In this document: one piece after another, positions 35,870 through 49,108 of the stretch
Numbering within the stretch: position 1 is the stretch's first letter
Layout: each line of letters starts with the position of its first letter
Origin: Cruorifilaria tuberocauda
Taxonomy: Eukaryota; Nematoda; Chromadorea; Rhabditida; Onchocercidae
DNA length: 64,000 nt
NCBI GenBank assembly: GCA_013365365.1
Contig: JABVXU010000193.1
Coordinates: forward strand, 34,940-98,939
Direction of reading: 5' to 3'
Translations under genes and position numbers: made by a program
Notes under the pieces: model-generated
What the model was told of the DNA's origin: nothing
The model's input: only the letters and a program-made list of their open reading frames with translations
Databases searched by the model: none

Positions 35870-38083
35870 ATGGAGAGTGGTCAATCTCCGTCACCAGTAT
35901 ATGAGCAGGAGAGTGAGACGGATTTGTCCTTGTAAGTTACACCTTTATCATTTCATTTTTAGACAACAGTAGACAAGAAGACTTCTGATTCAGGAGAGTG
36001 CTAAGTCATTCGATGGAAGAGCCGGAACCATGCTCCTTCAATTTGCGTCTCATTGAAGCTGTTCGTAGTAGTCGTTGCCTCTATGATGCTAAGGATCGTT
36101 TGTATCGCTCAGCGGATCACAAGATTAAAGTGTGGAATCGACTTGTACAAATATTGCAATTCGACGGTATTGTTTTTTTTTTGTTTATACTAGTTCGGTT
36201 TTATCATTCATTTTATTCTCCTTATAAATATTACCATAATCGAAGATGGATACCTCACTAACTGTTTCTCCCTTGTATATTTGTGTTACATTTCATTATA
36301 TAAAATTATGATTTCCATTTACATGTGTGTGATGCTAATCGTGTTAGAATATCATAATCATCATAATTTCTGTCATCATTGTACTATTGTGATTCTTTTG
36401 AAATATTATCCTATCCTTCTCGCAATAATGTTAAAAAAATTTTCTTTTAAATGCAAATTGAATTTATGAAAATAAAGGAACTTGATCGATGGATGATGTT
36501 GACAGCTCATAATTTTTCAGGTGATGCACGCACCTTATATAATCGATGGAAACAGTTACGTGATAAATATGGCAAGGAAAAGAAAAAATTAAAATACGGT
36601 GCGGAACATACTGGGTGGCAGTATTTTAAGCATTTAACTTTTTTGGATCCGCACATGATTGACCGACAGCAGCAACAATTTGCTCGTGCTAAAGACGGCA
36701 AAGGAGTTATGCTTTCACCCGGAGGGGTTTGTATTTTATTTTATTGGTTTAATTGTCGAGATATAAATGAAGTAGAAAGTGAACCGTTGGAAATCGGTCA
36801 CTAGCCAATTCCAGACTCCGCACCATATTGTGATCAACGATCCGACCTTCTCATTATCATTGATCCAAGAGGTGCAGCAACATCCATGTTTATATGATAT
36901 CAGAGATCCTAAATACAGACATTCCGAATGTCGAAATCAAGCGTGGGCCGAAATTATCAAAAACTTGGATTTTCCAGGTTTCACTGGTTTTTTTTATTTC
37001 TAACATAATTTTCTTCTTTTAAATGAAAAAATTATAATTTTATCGTTATTACAAATTTTTGATATGACCATGATAAATTAATTCTTTTTTTAGGAGACAT
37101 TAATTCTATTTATAAGCAGTGGAAGAAGGTACGTGATCGTTATGTGAGAGAGAAAAGAAAAATACGAATGTCAAGTGCAAACGGTGGTGAAGTAGAGGAG
37201 TCGCAGTGGGATTTGTTTCCACAAATGATGTGGATTGATCCATTTCTGGATGACCGGGCCACGTAAGTCAATTTTGCACTTGTGAAGCAACTTTAATTCT
37301 TGTTCAAGCAAGTACTTTTTCTTCAAGTTATTTAAATCTTGTCTAATAGTTTTCAAAAGTCATTTTAAAAATGAAAAAATTTATTACAAAATTGAAGGAA
37401 TTCATCTGTGCAGTAAATCAAATCAAATACTGATAGATCAAATCAAATATAGTGATATATTTATTAGCAACTGACATGTTTTTAGACATTATTCAAAGAC
37501 TATCAAGCGAAAACATGATAGCGAGGAGTTGTCTGAAGATGGTTTTTTAGATGATTTAGCGGATAGTTCGCACGGTCAACACAATGCTTCACAAAATCAC
37601 TCTCCATATTCTGCTGTGTTACTACCGGGAGGAATAAGTACTGTAAAAACAATTCAAGGTATGAATTTGATAAAATCTACGTTTGTTAAAGACAAAGAAT
37701 CAAGCTCTGATTTCTTTAATACATTTATTTTATATTAATCGGTTGTCACCTTATTGAAATACTTATTTTGATTTCCAAAACTGTAATCCGATAACAGGAA
37801 TCCAAGTGTCGTTAAAAAAAGAATGAGTCTCCTTAGGATGGGATACCTAATATGACTTTCAGGCACTCACAGAGAAGCAGAACGAACAGCTATGGTCACA
37901 AGAAGTTTATCACTGCAACAACGTGATATGAATACTGTTGATGGTGACAAAGCATTTGCATTAAGTGTAACAGCTGATATGCTTGCACTTCCGGAGCATG
38001 CTAGGGCAATCGCGAAGGCTCAGATTCAGAATTGGCTTGATAATTCCAGGCTGTCGCAGCAGATACAGCTTGATTCGAAATAG
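35870..38083 (+). CDS. Transcription factor with two MADF domains and a BESS-like motif
   Basis: MADF domains are Myb-like DNA-binding modules (Adf-1, Stonewall); BESS motifs mediate protein contacts. Exons: 35870-35931, 35994-36166, 36521-36726, 36815-36977, 37094-37262, 37486-37658, 37863-38083; phases agree, 388 residues. MADF1 (about residues 33-110) reads LRLIEAVRSSRCLYD, KVWNRLVQIL, LYNRWKQLRDKYGKEKKKLK and WQYFKHLTFLDPHM. MADF2 (about 155-250) reads SLIQEVQQHPCLYDIRDP, AWAEIIKNL, IYKQWKKVRDRYVREKRK and WDLFPQMMWIDPFL. A basic KRKHDSEE patch and a Ser-rich linker follow. The end, FALSVTADMLALPEHARAIAK, fits BESS. Probably nuclear. The 36727-36814 intron uses a GTTTGT donor; the residues between the domains are the least sure. 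Similar two-MADF proteins exist in nematodes; no orthologue name is claimed. Confidence 0.85.
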
Positions 38084-39200
38084 TATGGCATTACTATACA
38101 GATGTTCGTTTGTATTAGGTGGACATTATCTTTGAGTTGAATTGGAAAAAAGAACATATTTCAATTTTTCTTCATTCTTTCTGAAAACAAGACTCTTCCT
38201 ATTTAAAATTCGTTTGTGCAAAGAAATATTTTTCTTTGTTTCATCTTGTTAAGCTTAAAATGCAAATGTTGAATGTCTAGCTTTTTAGCTTCGTTAGTAG
38301 GACGCTGTTTATATTGTTCTGTTTAATATTACTTTAGAAATCGATCAAGTTATTATAGTTATGTGAACATTCATGTTTTGAATTGTATCAGAATCAAAAC
38401 ATATTTTAATTTTCCTTTATACCTTCTGAAGATTATTCTTTTCTTACTTTCATTTTAATTAAGAAAAAATTTTCTTTGCTTCATTTTGCTATAAAATTGA
38501 GTTTAAATTTTCATTCACAGCTTTATCATCCAGCGCACATGTCTTTTATAAGATTGTTCCTTTTATGCGCATCTTTTGTTATTTTTGCATATGCATTTAT
38601 TTTCTCTCTCTTACGCATTCGCATTCTTTCCATCGGATTTATTCTTCATTGTTTTATTCCCTTTCAAAGTCATATTTGCATGAGATTTGTTACACTCTGT
38701 GTATTGTTTCGAATAAAATATAGGTCAGCTGATTATTTTTACTTTTTTGAGCATTTTTTAAATATGTGATATAATTCCGAAATTATTCTAACCATCTAGT
38801 AATAATTAATCGAGAAAAAATTGTAAAAAAATCGAAATAAAGGAAAGTGTTTTGGTACAATAGTGATAGTCGGAACGATGTGAAATTGTACAGTGCAGTA
38901 AATATCCAATAAAATATTCCTATTATAAGCAATTTACAATAGTTATCATACTTCAATGTTTAAGCTATCTTCACTTGTCTTTTATCCAGATTAATTGTAC
39001 TCAACTCTTCACATAAGAGAAGGGAATACTCTAATGGTTAGATTGTAACTGTGGGACTAAAAGTATTTTGGATCAACTTCAGGTGTGCAATTCATCGTTT
39101 TCAGGGAACAGTATCGTTTAAATTACCGGGCCTATATCCCTTCGTCGAAACGGCGCTTGTTGGTATTTCCTGTCGTCTGTTGAGTAAAAGCATTGTTGCC
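38084..39200. other. Intergenic between the MADF gene and REXO2
   Basis: AT-rich 3' flank with AATAAA at 38836 and 38908, either of which could serve the MADF gene, then the REXO2 leader. The 38476-38769 open frame is low-complexity and unsupported. An acceptor-like TTTTCAG at 39098-39104 may be the trans-splice site of REXO2. Confidence 0.4.
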
Positions 39201-40191
39201 ATGGGTGAAGCTAGTCGAAGTCAGCGTATAGTTTGGGTGGATTGTGAAATGACGGGTTTGGACGTCAGCAGTAAAACAATCGTCGAAATCGCTTGTGTTG
39301 TTACTGAAGCTGATTTGACGGTAACTATCGTTGAATTTTTTAAATTCAAAGATGAAGATCTGAAATTCGTGACTAGTTTCCGAAGAAGATCTTGAGTGTT
39401 TTATTCATTTTAAATTACCATTCAGCATCCCAGTCAGTTTTGTGATACTTGTACATAAAATTTAGTTCCAATTATTGAAAAATATCAGTTGCCAGGTTGT
39501 TGAAGAAGGACCTAATTTGATCATATCACAGTCCAAAGATATTCTCGATGGAATGGATGACTGGTGCAAAGCAACATTCATATCCAATGGCCTTCTGCAG
39601 GAAATAGAATTTAGTAAAATAACTATGCAACAAGCTGAGAATGAGGTAGTTATAATAAGCTGATTTGTTAATGAAATCATATGGAGAAAGGAATTAAATT
39701 GTAAATTTTGGAGAGCAGTTAGAACTATATATTCAACTAGATGCTGATAGGATCTCCTAGATGGAAAGTTAGTTTTCAGGTACTAACATATGTCCGACGT
39801 CACACTGATCCTGGTATGTGCCCTCTTGCTGGTAATTCTGTTGGTTCTGATCGAATTTTTCTACAGAAACATATGCCCACACTTGAAAAACATTTACACT
39901 ACCGAAATATTGATGTATCCAGTATAAAAGAGGTAGCATTATCTTCCAAGATATAGAGAATTTCGGTTTTTTTGTAAGAATAATTGATGCTTTCCACCAG
40001 TTGTCAATGAATATCAAACTTCCTTGATTTTTGATTCGATCGGCATATTTCAGTTGGTAAAACGGTGGTGCCCCAATATTTATGCAAAGAAGCCACGAAA
40101 AGAAAGTACTCATCGAGCGCTCGGTGACATTTATGAGAGTATTCAAGAACTAAATTGGTACAAAAAGAATATTTTCATCCCTAAAATATAA
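39201..40191 (+). CDS. REXO2: Oligoribonuclease REXO2 (DEDDh exonuclease)
   Basis: Degrades RNA of a few nucleotides (nanoRNA) 3' to 5', in mitochondria and cytosol. Four phase-0 exons (39201-39320, 39496-39645, 39780-39932, 40054-40191) give 186 residues, the bacterial Orn length. All DEDDh residues are visible: WVDCEMTGLD (D, E), ILDGMDDWC region, LAGNSVGSDRIFL (D), and HRALGDIYESI (H, D). YxxxDxSSIKELVKRWCP is the typical stretch before the last motif. ATG 39201 is the first ATG after the acceptor at 39104. The frame is also open upstream to ATG 39051, which would add 50 residues resembling a mitochondrial leader. Confidence 0.95.
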
Positions 40192-41464
40192 ATTTTGTCT
40201 GTTTTTATTGTTATCGATACGTAACAATGTTCGCCTAATGGAAGGGAAGGAAACACAAGATTTGGAAAAAAGCAAATAAAATGTTTCAGAAGAACACAGA
40301 TCAAACCATAGACATCTATCTTTTTCGAGGAAATGCCACTTTCGACCAGTAATGCTGTGCGTTGCCAATGATTATTTCGGAAAATATTCTCCCCCTAGGG
40401 CTTCATTTCATCCGAATGGCTATTAAATTATTATCCGTATTGAAAACATTTTTCTAACATCAAGTTCCATTAATGTTCACATTCCTTACAGTCCCCAGAA
40501 GAGGAAGTAATAATTATGAGAAAAGTAAGAATATACTGTGCCATTCATATGTCTCAGAACTTATGAGATAACGCAACTCCGTTCGTACGTCACTAAGAGA
40601 GCCATGATGATATGATGAAGCGTGGATAATTCCAACGATGTTACCTAATATTTTGCATTTCACAATGATGTAATGTGTATTTTACCGGATTGCTCGAAAT
40701 TTGCATCTAATTTCATCCAAGATATATTTCATACAGCTGTCACTGTCTGGATTGCACAATCTTTAAAGCACCTCAGCGAGTGGTGATTTCTTCTCGAAGT
40801 TTACTTCTTTCATCAAGGTAATTTTAGGATGTTCCCTGCAGCTCTTCTCTTTTAGGGAATACCGGCAACTTTATGGACGATTTCCCACAGGGTTCATTTT
40901 TCATCAGTTTGCTATCGCAGATTTCATATCTAAAATATACGCAGATTGCACATGAGAAACCACCTTGCGATTGTCTGAAACATGAGGAAGATGCATAAGA
41001 GGAGAGAACTTCTCTAATCCTTATATCAATCGGAATTCTTGTTCTTCGCCAGTCTTACCCTGTCTACGAAATATTCATCTTTCCAAATAACTCGAGTTAG
41101 AAGTACAGGAGTGAAGCGTAGAACGAAGCAAGCCAACAAAGCACATGTAGGGAAGCGCTTGAGTGCACTTATTCAAAGCTTCCGCTTACTCTCTGACACA
41201 ATTGAGCTGCAACTCACGTGCCCGGGAATGTTTCAGAGGCTTCGCAACACATCCATGAACCGGACGGAATAGTGGAGGGTGTGTATGGTTGTAGCTCTGA
41301 GAGGTTTAGAAGGTGAGCTTTAATGGCTGTGTTGGGGGCGAGGTGCGGGGTGCCTTTATTCCAGTCATTATTCCCTTATATCTCCCGTTTTCATTTATCT
41401 CAGTCCTTTATCCCTCGGTTGTGAAATGTAAATTCAGTAATGATAAGTAGCTTGTTTTGAAAGG
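40192..41464. other. Intergenic between REXO2 and CDC37
   Basis: Holds the REXO2 poly(A) signal. The right half (about 41000-41420) is markedly less AT-rich and probably contains the CDC37 promoter. An open frame at 41039-41272 is noted but unsupported. Confidence 0.45.
40275..40280 (+). promoter_or_regulatory. Poly(A) signal AATAAA of REXO2
   Basis: Perfect hexamer 84 bases after the REXO2 stop. Confidence 0.6.
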
Positions 41465-43258
41465 ATGCCGCTTGACTACTCAAAGTGGAAAACGATCGAA
41501 GTGTCAGATGATGAGGATGACACGCATCCTAACATCGACACACCTTCGCTCTTCCGATGGCGACATCAGGCACGTTTGGAACGTATGGCTGAGCGGAAAC
41601 AGGAAAAGGAGAAGTTAATGGAAGGAAAGTCAATTGTGGAGAAACGAATATTGGTTGGCTTCGAAGACATCTTTTTTTAGTTTTTCTTGTTCTTGTTCTG
41701 TTCATCATTAACCTTTTTTTTGTTCTGTTCATGGTACTCTACATTTTCCAGGAAGTGCAAGAAAAGTTGAAGAACAGTGATTTGGACGATAAGGAAAGGA
41801 TCAAGTTGGAGCTTGAGATTAAGGAAGTTAAGAAGCAGGAAGAGGAATATCAGAAAAAGGAGAAAGAACTGGATGAGAAAGAGAAGAATGAACCGTGGAA
41901 TGTTGATACGATTGGTCACGAAGCATTCAGTAAATCGGTCCTTATCCACCTATTTTTCGCCCTCTCTCTCTTTCTCTCTCTCTCCGTATTATCTCTCCAT
42001 ATCTCTTTCCATATTTTTTTCTTTTAGTTAATAATTTTCCTGTTCCAAGTTTTGTTCTGGTTTTTAGCGTATCAATAAAATAACGGACAAGAAAGCCGAA
42101 CCACCAAAATTATCGGAGGAGGAAGAAAGCAAACGCATGGTTTGTTATTTTTGGTTGCATAAAAATAAAGAATGCATTTCATATACATGCATTTCATCTG
42201 TTTGTCGTCTTGCTCTCCTTTGCTCTTTTTTTTTCTTTATCTCTACCAAATCATTTCTAGTCCGATTTTTTCACAAAGAACGAAGAATTGCTGAAAGTAT
42301 TTGGCGCTATGCATGGTTTGGAAGAATCTGAAAAGTATTTGTTGGAGCATCCTCATTTAGCATCTGATTTCACTGCTAGCTGGCTTACTATTCAAGCGCT
42401 TAATCTTGCGATGGAATTTGAGGTAAAAAACGTGTTTAGTGAAGTCTCTTTTTTAATGCTTCATAGTTCTTGAATTTTATATCTGTATCGTGTTCTAATA
42501 CTGTTAGATGATTCAGGATAAGAAGATGTGCATTATGGCAGAACAGTGTATTGTTATTCAATATTTGCTTGAATTATCGAAAAATCTTCATGCGCTTGCG
42601 ACCAACACAAATGTTATCAAAAACTTCTTCAAAAAGTGAATTCATATTTCGCATGCTCATTTATATAATCTTTCATGACAAACTTAAATTATCGGCAGAC
42701 ATTGGTTTTGTTGCAGTGAGTGAGTTTGAGGAATTCGAAATTCTTTTATTATAATGCTAGTCATCATTTTAATGTAATTATATTGGTGTATAGGTTTCGT
42801 GCAGCCGATCCCTCCTATGCGAAAATGTTTCGACAGGAAGTTGATGCTTTCTGCGATAGGCTTCGTAAGAGAGGCAAAGACAAACGTGATGCAGCGATCG
42901 CCGAATATGAAGCAGAAGAAAAAGCAAAGCGTATTGCTGCGTCACCTGGTGGTTTGGATCCTCAAGAAGTGTATGAAAGTTTGCCTGAGGTCTTTTTTGT
43001 TTAGATAACTTAGGTTTCTCTTGTTGATATTTCTAGAGAATTCGTTTTCACATTGCATTTTTTGTAGAAGGCGATTTTTTTCAGGACATGAGAGTTGCTT
43101 TTGACAGTCAAGAAGTATCACGTCTGCAGGAAGTGGCCGAGAAGATGGATCGTGAAGTATTTACATATCATTTGCAACGATGTATTGATAGTGGTTTGTG
43201 GATTCCGGACGCAAATACAACTAAAGAGGAAAGTGTCAATAAAAGCCAAGAATCTTAA
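41465..43258 (+). CDS. cdc-37: Hsp90 co-chaperone CDC37
   Basis: Recruits protein kinases to Hsp90 in the cytosol. Exons: 41465-41653, 41752-41937, 42068-42139, 42261-42422, 42517-42635, 42794-42989, 43085-43258; phases agree, 365 residues (human 378). The near-invariant start is [20 protein letters not shown]; the family's CK2-type serine is the one in [23 protein letters not shown] follows, then a long coiled coil ([16 protein letters not shown]) and [15 protein letters not shown]. The middle Hsp90-binding domain contains [20 protein letters not shown] and [14 protein letters not shown]. The C-terminal part has [14 protein letters not shown] and [14 protein letters not shown]. Start chosen at the conserved MPLDY. 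No oddity. Confidence 0.97.
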
Positions 43259-45061
43259 ATAATCTCTCTTTGGAGTACTGTTGAGTTGCTGCTATGCTGT
43301 TATCCTTTTCAGAGTTCATAGAAAAGCACAGTTTTCTGACGCATTAGAATTTCAGTATGATGTAAGGGCTTTTTCGATACTACTGATAATTTTCTATTAT
43401 TTTTTTATCGGTAAACTGAATTAAAAAATATCTTTGCAAAATTCTGTTTTGGTCAAGATGTTTTTTTTTCCAAGGGCTTCTAAATACTTCGTGGGGAAAC
43501 TGCCTTTTCTTGGTTGTTGAATTAAAGTTAATCAGTCTAGGTTTTCGTTATTACTATCAAAATGTTGTCTACAATACTAGTGCCATGTAGGTCATTCTTA
43601 CTCCAGAGAATCTTAAACTATTATGCGATACTTTTATCATTATTGATTATTATTATATGACGCTCTGTTCATGTACAAATACCGACAGTGATATTTTGTG
43701 ATGTTACTTCATCTTTATCTTGTGTTAAAACAGTAATTATTAAAATTCATTTCTTGACCAAATATTTTAGATTTGCAGGAAAGTGGAGGAATATTATCCT
43801 CTTGCAGTGCAATATTCTTTTAGTTACGTGCATAGATTATATAAATTTAGATGAAATCAAGTTCAAATTCCGTTGTTTGGTTAGATAAGGAATGCTTTTT
43901 ACAACTGTTATGCTGTACTTGTTACTTGCTACATGTTTTGAGCTGTTTCTATCGATTGTAGTTTCTCATCGAGAGTGGGATATGCATTAAATTTGCATCC
44001 TTTCATAAATTCTGCATTTTGTGTTAGAAACAAAACGTAGGTCGTTTTGACAATGATAAGTTTGGATTTCGCAATTTTGTTACTGAAAATTTAATGCTAT
44101 GTGAATATGTTGAGTTATTAAGCCTTTCCTTAGAATTCCTAATGGTAGCTGGCATGCACCCCTCTTGGCTAGACTTTAACCTACCCTTTCTAATAACCAA
44201 ACCAGTGTTGTACCCCTTACAAACGAATGTTATATGGTGGGCATCGAACGGAGGCGAAGATGGAGAGAGGAAGGAAACATCTAAAATACAACTGGATTAT
44301 CGAAAGGGATATACTTATTGAAGTTGCCTATGAAGGTGAGTTCATTGGAATGCTCATTTATGGATGCTAATAAAAAATAGAAACTCGGCTGAATTAACTG
44401 TGATACTTTGCGACCATCATGGATTGCAATTATAGTAACATTCAAAGTGATGGTATATTTGAGAGTTTACGTGTATACTTTGCAAACACGCGAGCTGCTG
44501 TATGATCTATTATGAAAGCATAGGGCATTTGAGAAATAGAGGTGAGAAATTTGAATATTTTGGTATTATTTCAAGTACTAAATGACAGTTTGTTATGAGA
44601 ACTCCAGCTGTTTGAAATTTATCTAATTAGTAATTGCATCTTAATTGCAAGTCGATAGTTATGAAATAATTCATTCGAAAATTAACATAAATCACTTGCT
44701 AGAAGTGATAACAGAAAAAGATTATGACATCATCCATTTATTGTACAAAAACTATTTTGGTAAGGCTAAATACCCATTGCAAGCTAATCTTAAATGGTAT
44801 AGCTTATGGTACAATTTGTGGTGAATAATTTATTTCCAAGTCCCAGTGAAATCTGTATTGGTTCCTTTACGTAAATAATCAGTGCATCTGTTCCTCTATA
44901 TATCTGCTATTATTTTATTTGTAATTACGTATTGCAAGCCTAGAAAATTGTCTATGCCTATATTTTAAATCCGCTTCTAATAATTGACATCCAACATAAT
45001 TTATATACAAAAAGTGTCAAAGGAAGCATTAAAATCCTGCTTATATGACACGATGCAAATT
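43259..45061. other. Intergenic between convergent CDC37 and acyltransferase
   Basis: AT-rich. A patch at about 44130-44300 is less AT-rich and open in one frame (44094-44321) but has no domain or splice support. Otherwise nothing recognised. Confidence 0.45.
44914..44919 (-). promoter_or_regulatory. Poly(A) signal (minus strand) of the acyltransferase
   Basis: TTTATT on plus, about 140 bases past the minus-strand stop. Confidence 0.4.
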
Positions 45062-48000
45062 TCATCCGATATCAGCAGTTTTAGATTGCTGCAGCCCGTA
45101 ATCCTTAGCCAGTTGCATTGCATTATTTTTGTGACCATTTTGGAAAATGATCCTTTCCAGATTCAGTGCCGGTAATTCGGCAAGCAATGCGCAAATGATA
45201 CCGAAAAAGTAGGATAGTACAAGTTGTATTAGACAATGTCCAAAAATTTGCCATTTTGTAGTATAAACAATAGGAAATGGTACTAACAGATATGTGAATA
45301 CTACTAACACCATATGCACCAAATACACCTGAAATATGCAAACAAAAGATAGGTGAAGAAATAATCTTTTTGTATAAAATCATTGTGAAAACTGTAGTTA
45401 TTATAACTAAATTATCCCTTGTGATGTTGCGATGGTACCAAAAATATCTTTTGATTATAGCTGAAAATCTTATAAAAAATAAAAACTGCAGTAATTACCG
45501 AATAGCAAAGGGATGATAATGGTATGAACAATTTCATACTTAACACTCTATTGATGATCCCTCCACTGCCGGTATGACAAGCATAAATAAGCCAAGCCAT
45601 GGCTAAGGCGAATACTGTCCGGTGAAAGCCACCATAGAAAAGATGATATATGCGCCAATCCCAACCCTAAAGTACATTTTTACCACACTGCCAAAACACA
45701 ATGTGGTAACTAAATTAGTGACAGCCTCAGAATGAATATCATTCCTGGATTCAAGTTTAAAAAATTACAAAATATACCTGCAAAGCCGGATACAAACCAA
45801 AAATGGCCCAGAAGCAAGCAATGGAAGCAAAAATCCAACCGAGTGCTTGCAATCTCATATTCCGTTGACGCGTTTGTTTCGCACACTTCTGAACAATCAC
45901 TAAATAATACCCCAACAGTAAACCAACAACATATGGTCCTATTCGATATTGTGGCTTTATATACATCAATACATGGTGCTGCAAAGACGAATTTATTTTT
46001 ACATTTGAGTTAAATTCGTTCTGAGTTTTAGTTTTAACAACCACTATTGTCTTTTCTCCCTTGACGAATTCATCAGGAAAAAAGTTCAGAACCTCGGATT
46101 ACAAAAATTCCTATCGTCTTATGTTCGACATGTAATTAAGATTGGGTGGAATATTTTTTTGATTAAAAATTACTTTAATAAAGTCAGCGCTAAAAATTTC
46201 CGGTTGTTTCCAGAGCAACTGAGTTGGCGGAAAGTTCCAGTGTATCATACCAAATATATTCAGAAAACTAGATGACAATATAATTATCACTGAGAGAGCG
46301 AACCCGATTTGCGGTACTTTATACAGCAATAATAAGAATATCGGTGACAGGAGGTAGTAAATGAATTCGGTACCAATGTACCTGGAATTAACTTTAATTT
46401 AATCGTATCGGTGCGTTTCTCAAGCAAAATAATTTCCATCACAGTATTAAAAATGTATTGTTATAGCAACCACTTAGGTCATCTTATTGTTAATCAGTGA
46501 AGATCACATAGTTGATATCATTGGTATTTCTTTGGGAATGTTATTCTGTCTTTCTTCAACGGTGAATTCTTATGCGTAGGATGCATTACTTATAGTAGGA
46601 TACATCATATTATAGTAGGATACATTAATATATATTATAGTAATAAATTTGACATTATTCAGTGCATTGATATCAGTTTAGTGATTCTTCTAACTGTAAT
46701 GTGGCTCAGCGGTTTCCACAGTTTCAAGGTAAGACCTCAATATCTCTCTCTTTTTCTATCAAATTACAGAGTAATGTAAATGATTCTTTTGGTTTCAGGA
46801 AAGTGAATAAAATGATGAGATTTAGATAACTGACCATGTCCACGGCATGCAGCGATTTTCAAACAAACTATTCACAAATAGGACATTTTCCCACCAGTGC
46901 TTGGGACACTGAACAGCGGGATCAGTGGGAGGCCACATCGGATGAAAATGCTGAATTGATGCACGCATTCCAACATCCACCAACACATATATATAAGCTG
47001 GCCATAAGCGAATAATCCGATGACGGTAGTAACGCAACCAATAACCGTATGATGTCCATGTTGGCACCGTTTCTAAAAAATTTAAGTTCATTTTCCACTG
47101 TGGAAAAAGAAAAGAATTTCAAAGCTATCAAAAATTATTGCTATTATAATTATAATGATGTCTTATATAATATTATTAAAAAGGTTCAAAATATGGAAGT
47201 GAAATATTTAAAGAGTATAAGTGAGCAATAAAAATAAAATGATTCAAACAAATCATTTAAACGACACCTCTTTGCAACGATTTTAGGGAAGGAATTCATT
47301 ATTTCTCAGAAATATTTCTGAATCTTTCTTTTTAATAGCAGGTCACAGTATATTTATATTAGTAAAATTTATAGGTCTGAGATAGAGAGTACCACACCTG
47401 ACAAATTCCTATGAATTTTTTTAAACCAAGTAAAAGCTGTCAACGTAGCACTGAGTACCAAAAAAGTATCAACGCCGAGTGTAAAATTTGTAATCCACTG
47501 ATTGTAGAAATGATCGACCATATCGTTCTTGTATTCTTCCACGTTATCCAAATAAGCCTATAGATCAAAATTCAGCAGCATTCATCCGTCTGGTTTTTTC
47601 TATGCTGATTGTTTCTTTTTAAATTAATATTTGAGTTCAAAATTGGATACCTGCACGAAAAGGAATGAATGGCCAATAACGGTCCAAACCATCGACAAGA
47701 AACGCATACCGAACATACACGTGATTGTTGACTGTGAATCTTTTGGCATTCGAATTAGTTTCATCAAATTCTTCTTCGCAGAAAAGGCTAACAAGATTTC
47801 CATCCATCTATTCCTGATATCAAATGTAACTTAAGATAAAGAATCAGCAAAATAATTTGAACATTATGAATTCGACTTATCTAAACAGTAGTTACATAAT
47901 ATTAGTGCTCCACATACCTGGTTTGCTTTCCCTTCTTAATATGATAAACAGTTGCAACTACAACAAGCAACATGAAACTCTGATGCAAAATAAATTCCGC

Positions 48001-49108
48001 GACGGCTACTGGTTTCTGGTACCACTGTTGATCATGACGTGACTTAGTGCATAAAGTATAATCAATTGCTATAGCGTCAGTGGATATCATTGATCGCCAT
48101 TCATCCAACAACTGTAATTAATCTTTGAAAGTAACTGTAGTAATTAGCAGAAAATAAGACAAACTTCTGTAATTAAGCAAACTGACATGATTCTAAGTTG
48201 CATGCTCTACGTTATACCTTATTTCGATCATTGTAACAAGTAGACGGGATACAAATTCCATATGCTACTCCATCACTTTTCTCATTATCTTCATTATAAC
48301 CAAAGCAGTAATGCAACGGATGCTCGGATTTCGAATAGGGTGCCTCTCCGGCTGCTTGAATACATTTGTATGCTCGGAATACCTGGAAACTTTGCAATTT
48401 CAAAGTTTAAACAGAAAGAAATTGCATTCCAATTTAGTAGTTCTAGTGATTCCCAATCTGATTCATAATGATCGGAAATCGAAACAACTGTCCATATTTC
48501 CCACTTCCGAACAAATGCTCCATCGTTTTGAATAGATACTATGATGATCCAAAGAATTCACTCATTTGCCAAGAATAAAAGCACCAAAAAGATACCCACC
48601 CAACGATCCTGATCCCTGCTAAAAAACTGTTCTGCATCACCAGATGTATAAGCTGTGATAAAAAATTCCTTCTGAGCTGGAATCGTGTTATAATCTAACA
48701 AATACGGACCGATCTAAAATTCTCAAGAATCTTAACATCTGAAAATTTTTAATTCGATAAGCTTATGATTAAGACATATTGAATCATCTTATTTCACTTG
48801 TTTAGTTAGATTCAAGAATATGACATGTATTTACAGAAAAATATCCCGATTTTCTGTGCTTAATCGATGCTCTTCCATTCCATGTTATTTGTTGCTATTT
48901 GAATAGCTTGTCATTTAATTGAACTAATCATTCTACTCCATTAACAAACAATATTTACCTTTGTAAGGCTATCACCACAAACTTGGCTGACATTATGCTT
49001 TGCTACGGAATTAATGAAATTAAATACAATTTTCTCATTATAGTTATTTAACTCGCCAGTGTTTTTTTCTGCATGAAACAGTATGATAAATAATACTGAT
49101 ATTACCAT
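45062..49108 (-). CDS. NRF-6/NDG-4-like multi-pass acyltransferase
   Basis: Belongs to the nematode and insect 'nose resistant to fluoxetine' family: a secreted NRF domain followed by an acyltransferase-3 membrane domain; C. elegans members affect lipid and drug uptake. Supported exons: 49108-48959, 48713-48600, 48382-48218, 48111-47918, 47807-47651, 47557-47398, 47072-46835, 46381-46174, 45978-45778, 45666-45499, 45328-45062. Phases agree, about 673 residues. A signal peptide (MVISVLFIILFHAE) starts it. NRF landmarks are CGDSL and YGICIPSTCYNDRNK. The membrane part has MFGMRFLSMVWTVIGHSF (the H of the catalytic RFLS..xxxH block), NFTLGVDTFLVLSATLTAF, YYRHRIIRLWPAYIYV and IGPYVVGLLLGYYL. An extra exon may lie at about 48400-48545, where typical NRF residues are missing. 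Substrate unknown. Confidence 0.88.
46573..46643. repeat. Short tandem repeat in an acyltransferase intron
   Basis: Three diverged copies of a TATAGTAGGATACAT-like unit (gcgtaggatgcat, tagtaggatacat, tagtaggatacat) within the 46382-46834 intron. Confidence 0.7.

Noticed and set aside
41955..41985. CT-rich run in a CDC37 intron
   Set aside because: Ordinary polypyrimidine microsatellite within an intron.
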